Part shown: positions 58,591 to 64,000 of the stretch, piece after piece
Position numbering within the stretch: position 1 is the first letter of the stretch
How the letters are laid out: every line of letters begins with the position of its first letter
Origin: Archegozetes longisetosus
Lineage: Eukaryota; Arthropoda; Arachnida; Sarcoptiformes; Trhypochthoniidae
Direction: 5' to 3'
Length of the DNA stretch: 64,000 nt
NCBI GenBank assembly: GCA_018873245.2
Contig: JAEMBT020000007.1
Coordinates: 3,551,129 to 3,615,128, forward strand
Notes under the pieces: model-generated
What the model was told of the DNA's origin: nothing
Database searches by the model: none
Seen by the model: only the letters and a program-made list of their open reading frames with translations
Program-made: the position numbers and the translations under genes

Positions 58591-59657
58591 AAAGGAGGAA
58601 GTCCATTTTTGGAGGTAATTGCAACATCGCAAAACTTATACCAAAATACTTGCCAGGTCAAGTACTATAACTTTGCTTATGGGAGTATAGTTGTTGAGGG
58701 CGGGGTTCACCCGCTAGATGGCTCTAAAGTTGTAATCAAAAATTGAGGAAAACGCGAATACGAGGCGTCGAATCCTATTAATCCAAACATGCTGAACCGA
58801 ATGACGATGTTAATTTTTCAATAGAACATAGAAAATGACAGTTTTCTTAAAATGGATAATAAAGCATTTATTCGCGAATACATGTTGCGATTGGTGCGGC
58901 CTAGGCCATTAGGCCCTTCCAGTACTCACTAGCCACAACTAGTCAGAACCTGTGTCAGAGCCTGTGTCAGTGCTTTCCAGAACCAAACAAACCTCATTCA
59001 ATGAGGCAGCAGGTTCTGGAATCTCTGGAAGGTGCCGGCCATACCCGAGATACCACAGAAATGTCATGATATGGGCACAACATCCAACAGTTCTGAGGCC
59101 ATTTTTGCACTGACAACAGTACTCTGCCACAGTCCCAACACCAGATTTTTCTTTGTCTACTAAAACGCAGACAAAGTACTTTGTGCTATTCTGGTGTCGA
59201 GACTGTATTCTTATACGTAATAGCATTGGGTCACCAACTGAAATGCCATGGGAGGAAAGTGGAAGAGGTCCAATGTGCCGGCACACTTGGATCTCAAACC
59301 TTCCATAGGGGCTTTTATGCTCGGCATAGTATTGGTATAGGTTAGGTTAGGTTAGCCAGCCTGTTATCTGCCGTCACCACGAAGAGGTGGCTCCCGTCGC
59401 AGCCTCATGTTTTACCAGAATGATGTCATCACCATACGATTCAGCATGGTCGAATTAATGGAAATAGACTCCTCATATGTCTGTTTTCTGTGAGCTTTTC
59501 GCCTTATATTTGGAGCCCTCTAGCGGCTAAACCCGGCGATTTACAACGGTGCGGTCAGCAACAAAGTTGTAGTACTTGACCTTGCGAGTATTTTGGTATA
59601 GGTTTTGTGATGTTGCAATTACCTCCACTGGCCCATAGAAAATGGACATCCTCCTTT
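58591..59657. mobile_element. SWIM-finger element with about 95 bp inverted ends (MULE-like?)
   Basis: The left end AAAGGAGGAAGTCCATTTTT, then GGAGGTAATTGCAACATC ... TATACCAAAATAC ... GGTCAAGTACTA, is matched by an inverted copy ending CCTCCTTT at 59657. The only ORF inside encodes a SWIM finger, a domain carried by MuDR/MULE transposases. No 9 bp target duplication is visible, so the superfamily is tentative. Confidence 0.6.
58939..59328 (-). pseudogene. SWIM zinc-finger protein fragment
   Basis: The minus-strand frame is open from about 59328 (QYYAEHKSPYGRFEIQVCRH) to a stop at 58939. It holds the SWIM pattern CxCx(n)CxH as YCCQCKNGLRTVGCCAHIMTF, followed by WYLGYGRH and an acidic tail. 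Such SWIM ORFs are widespread repeat proteins in arthropod genomes. It has no ATG at the true start and runs into a GGTTAGG repeat, so it is truncated. Confidence 0.6.
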
Positions 59658-60651
59658 GCTGTTATACTTGGCCTTCGCTTGAAACTCGATTTCTCTGAGA
59701 ATGATCAAACTGTAAAACAAGTGTTTGTTGATTTCTTCAAGAAAAATTATCATCAGATCATTCCAATTCAAATTTAAAGTTCAAATTTTTCATTTGTCTT
59801 TAAATTTATAAAAAGACAAGAATTGAAACATACGATGAAATTGAAAAGTATTTAAGTTTGCTTATCGCTAATTAGAAAAGTGAGCCTTTATTTTGGTGGA
59901 AATTTGTTTAGAATTTCCTTATCATTCAAAGCTTGCATTCGAAATACTTATTATTCCAGCATAAAGTGTTTATTCAAAACATATATTTTTAAAATCTGGA
60001 GATTTGATCAGCAAAAAGAGAATTCAATTGAGCGATAATTCTGTTAGACATCGCGTGTATCTCATTTCATGATCCCTTATTTTGCAAGTTTAAAATAAAT
60101 GATTAATATTATATTAATATTTGTTGATCTTACTATCAGTGATTTAATAAAAGTTAAAATTTTTGAATGATAATAATTTGTCTCATTGTTAATTTTTGTT
60201 TTAAAAGGAGTCCGAGTCCAGGACCTGAAGTCTTTATCAAAGACCTAGACTCGGACTCGGACCTCTAGCTCAGGACCCGGACCTGAACTTCCAAATATAA
60301 GGACTTGAACTTTAGGACCTCAGGTCCCAGGTCTTTAAACGTCTTGAGGTCCGGACTCGCTCATCAGTAGACTAAACTTCGACATTAACTTATTAGATTA
60401 CTGGTTTGAATGAGATATTAATTTTATACAATTTCAGTAATCAACTACATTTTCAAAGTGAGATAAAAGTTAGTATGAATTGTCAAAAACAGTCATAATA
60501 GGCTGAATTATAACCAGGAGAAAAAACTGCATTATTAAATAATTATAATACATAATATTTCAATACAATTGTCAATAACAAGTGTAATGAAAATGAATTT
60601 TAAAGAATGAATTGAAACTGTTTGTGACAAATGATATAAAGATCAATAGCT
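59658..60651. other. AT-rich intergenic with GGACCT-rich tract
   Basis: Mostly AT-rich. About 60208-60360 is a low-complexity run of GGACCT/GACTCGGA words arranged partly as inverted copies. No gene. Confidence 0.5.
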
Positions 60652-61191
60652 TTAATCTCTCGCATAAATCCATTCGTTCTCTTTATGAATGGCTTCTTCT
60701 TCTTCAGGAGTGAAATCATTCGTAATCTTCAATATCTCTCTAACCTCTTGACAAGTTTTTCCCCTAATTTTACTGCAAATATGTTTAGCCCCAACTTCGA
60801 CTAGACCTCTGATATCTAAGAAATTAGCTGCAGCGATGATATCAAAGAGCAGTCCCTGGTCCGGGACATCAATGAATGTCTTGTCCCAATGACTCAACTC
60901 TTCACTCCTTCTGTCCCTGTCTTCATCAAAGTCTTCATCGATGGGTGGGTCGTCGTAATGGTACTGAACCCATTCGATGATCTTCTGGAGTGCTTCGTCA
61001 GTCACAGCCTCGTTCTTCAAGGGAATAGGCTTTTGTTCGCCACTCGCTGGGTCGTAATTTAAGTCTTCGATCATGTCCTTGATGATTTGTGACATTTTCG
61101 CAGCTTCCAATTTGCACTGAAACACATTGCCGTCGTTGCTCTCCAGTTTGATTTTCAAGTCGTTCGAAGCAACTTCTGCTGAGTCTGACAT
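60652..61191 (-). CDS. SKP1-like SCF ubiquitin ligase adaptor, 179 aa, intronless
   Basis: ATG at 61191 (MSDSAEV) is chosen over the longer upstream frame, which lacks an ATG and is hydrophobic. SKP1 POZ fold (LKIKLESNDGNVFQCKLEAA, IKDMIEDL, ALQKIIEWVQYHYDDPP), a linker with DFDEDRDRR, then the SKP1 dimerisation/F-box region (LLFDIIAAANFLDIRGLVE, GKTCQEVREILKITNDFTPEEE, NEWIY). It bridges CUL1 and F-box proteins in the cytoplasm/nucleus. It is longer than the 163 aa human SKP1 and diverges in the F-box-binding part (VEVGAKHICSKI); the terminal Trp-Cys is replaced by Trp-Ile-Tyr. I infer a diverged, possibly retro-derived paralogue. Confidence 0.9.
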   Translation of the reverse strand: MSDSAEVASNDLKIKLESNDGNVFQCKLEAAKMSQIIKDMIEDLNYDPASGEQKPIPLKNEAVTDEALQKIIEWVQYHYDDPPIDEDFDEDRDRRSEELSHWDKTFIDVPDQGLLFDIIAAANFLDIRGLVEVGAKHICSKIRGKTCQEVREILKITNDFTPEEEEAIHKENEWIYARD

Positions 61192-61958
61192 TCTCTTGTC
61201 TTTCAATATAATTAATACAACAATCGTTATTATCAATAATAGTACTATATGATCAATTTAGTTTTCATTTAATTACATTTACCTTTTACTAAATACTTTT
61301 GTTTTACGTACGAAATACCTATTTGTTTGATAACGTTTTATTCACGATTGTTTATTGCTATTTAATACTATGTCACTAACTGGCAATAAGTGCGCAAAGT
61401 ATAAATCAAATGTTTTCTTCATTGCTTAACGTTTAAAGGGATCTTATCAAAACATTCAGTTAGATGCAATCGCTCTCGAAAAATAGTGTTTGCAACTAAA
61501 AAACTCATTTCTTTCAATTTGTTCGAAAATGAACTTGCTTCCAATTTTAATAAAGTGTTTCATTGAAAGAACTCCTTTTATCTATCATTTCATTTTTTGA
61601 ATTTGCTTTAAATCATTTGTTACTTTATATTGGGCTTCCTACGGAAATTTAATGTTAAATAAAAACTTTTTCAAACACTATCATAATCTCGAAAAACCGC
61701 CCATATTTGTAGAGATATACCCCTAAAAATCCTACCATGAGCTCAAACTTTAACCCTAAAAATGCCGCGTAAACCGGTCGTAAAAATCACTGATTAATGC
61801 CAGTTCTAACACAACGCTGGTTTCAATTGGAAAGAAAAGTCTCCAACTTCTATCTAATCATTAGATAAGTGAACACATCTAAAGACAAACACAATATTTT
61901 GAACACAAACACAATTATTATAAAGACGATTAAATAGTTAACTATATATCAGAAAAAA
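61192..61958. other. divergent intergenic region (SKP1-like / VPS35)
   Basis: AT-rich 767 bp between divergent starts; must hold both promoters. No specific site recognised. Confidence 0.4.
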
Positions 61959-63886
61959 ATGCCACAAACACCGATCACATCTCCGACTGAAGAGCAACAG
62001 GAGAAGCTATTGGACGAGTCTTTAGGTATCGTCAAAGTCCAATCATTTCAGATGAAGTGTTGCTTAGACAAAGGTTTGCATCAATTCATTTTTAATTCAA
62101 TTTTTCGTTGATTTAACTCTTGACCTAATTCTTAGGCAAATTAATGGAAGCCTTAAAGCACGCGTCGAATATGTTGTCGGAGCTGAGAACATCGTTGCTG
62201 AGTCCGAAGAGTTATTACGAGTTGTATATGTCAGTTACTGATCAATTGAGACATTTGGAGCTTTACTTGGTCGATGAGTTCCAAAGAGGCAGAAAAATGG
62301 CAGATCTCTATGAATTGGTTCAATACGCTGGAAATATTATTCCAAGACTTTACCTCTTGATTACTGTTGGGTTGGTTTATATGAAGACAACTCCTGGTTG
62401 TCGTAAAGATGTTCTTAAGGATTTGGTTGAGATGTGCAGAGGTTTGTAGTTTATTAACTGGTTGTCATTTAATTTAGTCGTTATCTAATTGAATAACAAT
62501 TAATTGATAAAAAATTGTAAGTTTTTGACTGTTTGTTCAGTTGGTTTCTTATTTTCAATTACTGTTCAACTAGATATCTATTTATAGATAATCTCTTGAC
62601 CTAAACTCTTGACCATTGCTTCTGAAAACCACTTGTTTCAGTAGATAAATAGCAATTTCGATAATTATTTACAAAGAAACAGATAAACTAAATTTATAGT
62701 CAAAAGTCAAGTCTAAACTGATGATTTATTGCTTGAATTTGTTATAAAAGGCGTGCAACACCCACTTCGAGGACTATTTCTTCGCAATTATTTACTACAA
62801 TCATGTCGCAATGTATTGCCAGATGTGATCGAAGATATCGTATTAGGTTCTGGCGAAGGCAAAGAAGACCATCCAGGATGTGTACAGGACTCGATTGACT
62901 TTATTTTATTAAATTTTGCTGAAATGAACAAACTATGGGTACGAATGCAGCATCAGGGACACACCAGAGAGAAGGATAAAAGAGAAAAAGAGAGATTGGA
63001 ATTAAGATTACTAGTCGGAACTAATATGGTATCAATTTTATTAATCATTATCAATAATTATCACTTCAATTTATATATTTTTTATAGATCATTCTTTAAA
63101 AAATGTTATCTTTCAACAACTTGAGTTTTTGCAGAAAAGTTTCATTTGACTCATAGTTTTTCAATGTTTCTGCTCCTAGTTATCCATTAAAATTACTTAA
63201 AGATTAATGTCAGAAAATTTTTTCAAGTGTTATTTCGCTATCAAAACAAATTCCGAACTAAATCGAATGATTTTAATGTTTAGGTAAGATTATCCCAACT
63301 GGAATCAGTAGATCTGGAAATGTATAAAAAAGTGGTATTGCCTGGAATTCTAGAACAAGTTGTTTCTTGTCGTGATGCCATAGCACAAGAATACTTGATG
63401 GAATGCTTAATACAAGTATTTCCCGATGAGTTTCATTTGGCTACACTTCAGCCATTCCTGAACTCTTGCGCTCAACTGGCTGCTAACGTGAATGTCAAAA
63501 ACATAATCATTGCGCTGATCGACAGACTCGCAGCCTCTAAAGATATTGAATTGCCTGATGATTTGTTTGACATATTTTCGACCCAAATTTCAAATATTAT
63601 ACAAACTCGTAGTGATATGCCTCTAGAAGACATAATTCTAATGCAAGGATCGCTTATCAACTTTTCAATGAAGAAAATACATGAAGACGCCAAACGAGAA
63701 GAGAGTATGAATTCAGTGTTGGCCACAACTTTGAAGGTTATTAAAGAAAAAAGTAATTCAGTCATTCATTTGAGAACCAATTTGGGCAAAGAGCTGCTTA
63801 AATTTCTCAAACTTCCGTTTAATATAAACAATGGGGTAACGGGTTTGGCACCAATCAAAATGAGTTTGAAGTTGACAAGTTATAAA
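61959..63886 (+). CDS. VPS35: VPS35 retromer core subunit, N-terminal part
   Basis: Exons 61959-62073, 62136-62441, 62751-63028, 63284-63886; phases 1, 1, 0 and a GTAAGA donor after 63886; 434 codons, then the gene runs off the window. Matches VPS35: [92 protein letters not shown] and [16 protein letters not shown]. An alpha-solenoid scaffold that joins VPS26 and VPS29 to recycle cargo from endosomes. The human protein is 796 aa, so just over half is here. Intact. Confidence 0.95.
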
Positions 63887-64000
63887 GTAAGAGATAATTT
63901 AGTTTTGAAAGTGAAATGTTATCTAATTCAATTTTTTTCATTTTCGTACGCTCCCTTCCCTTTCTGAGGACCAACGTAAATTGTTTTTTAATTTACTTTG
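63887..64000 (+). other. VPS35 intron, 5' part
   Basis: Begins with donor GTAAGA; no further exon before the window ends. Confidence 0.7.

Noticed and set aside
1-64000. tRNA or rRNA genes
   Set aside because: No cloverleaf with a GTTCGANTC T-loop and no rRNA core sequence noticed on either strand by eye; a tRNAscan-type run could overturn this.

Overview
The window is animal nuclear DNA, AT-rich, with short (mostly 50-200 bp) spliceosomal introns and many transposon remnants. An insect/mite-type seven-transmembrane gustatory receptor, a Loco/RGS12-type regulator, a gamma-syntrophin and a MATH-BTB adaptor point to an arthropod. Compact introns and several intronless genes suggest a small arthropod such as a mite, but this is inference. 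No prokaryotic genes, operons, rRNA, tRNA or CRISPR arrays were seen.

Layout, 0-32 kb (mostly host genes): the 3' part of a Loco/RGS12-like gene (54-2173,+); a complete secreted 12-sushi-domain gene (2488-5834,+); a 4-exon gustatory receptor (9600-11128,-); a pogo-like MITE (11356-12169); a decayed Fanzor, the eukaryotic TnpB relative (15691-17248,+); a second 12-sushi paralogue with nearly the same exon lengths (17838-21418,+); gamma-syntrophin (22006-24278,-); a ZCCHC4-like rRNA m6A methyltransferase (25074-26351,+); secreted Cu/Zn superoxide dismutase (26471-27016,-); a four-TM MARVEL-like gene (28586-29320,+); and a SPOP-like MATH-BTB gene (29763-31388,+).

32-50 kb is transposon-dominated: a foldback element, a complete-length but dead Tc1/mariner-class element, further foldback elements, an internally deleted mariner, and a nest in which a gypsy-type LTR retrotransposon (41594-45881) sits inside a Merlin-class element with 0.8 kb inverted repeats (39711-46787), which itself interrupts a hAT/DUF659-type gene.

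50-60 kb holds a MITE, an intronless guanylate-binding-protein-like GTPase with two exact 100-residue-period C-terminal repeats (51067-53163,+), a piggyBac-type MITE, a 1.7 kb repeat array punctuated by short palindromes, a retroelement fragment with pol and env-like ends, a second Merlin-like transposase fragment, and a SWIM-finger element. 60-64 kb returns to host genes: SKP1-like (60652-61191,-) and the 5' part of VPS35 (61959-63886,+).

The host genes are unrelated housekeeping, signalling and secreted-protein genes, with no pathway-level clustering beyond the tandem sushi paralogues. SKP1-like and SPOP-like proteins are both cullin-RING ligase adaptors, but they are 30 kb apart. Several otherwise coherent genes are broken by single missing bases, often in A/T runs; this looks partly like a consensus error and affects how the pseudogene calls should be read.
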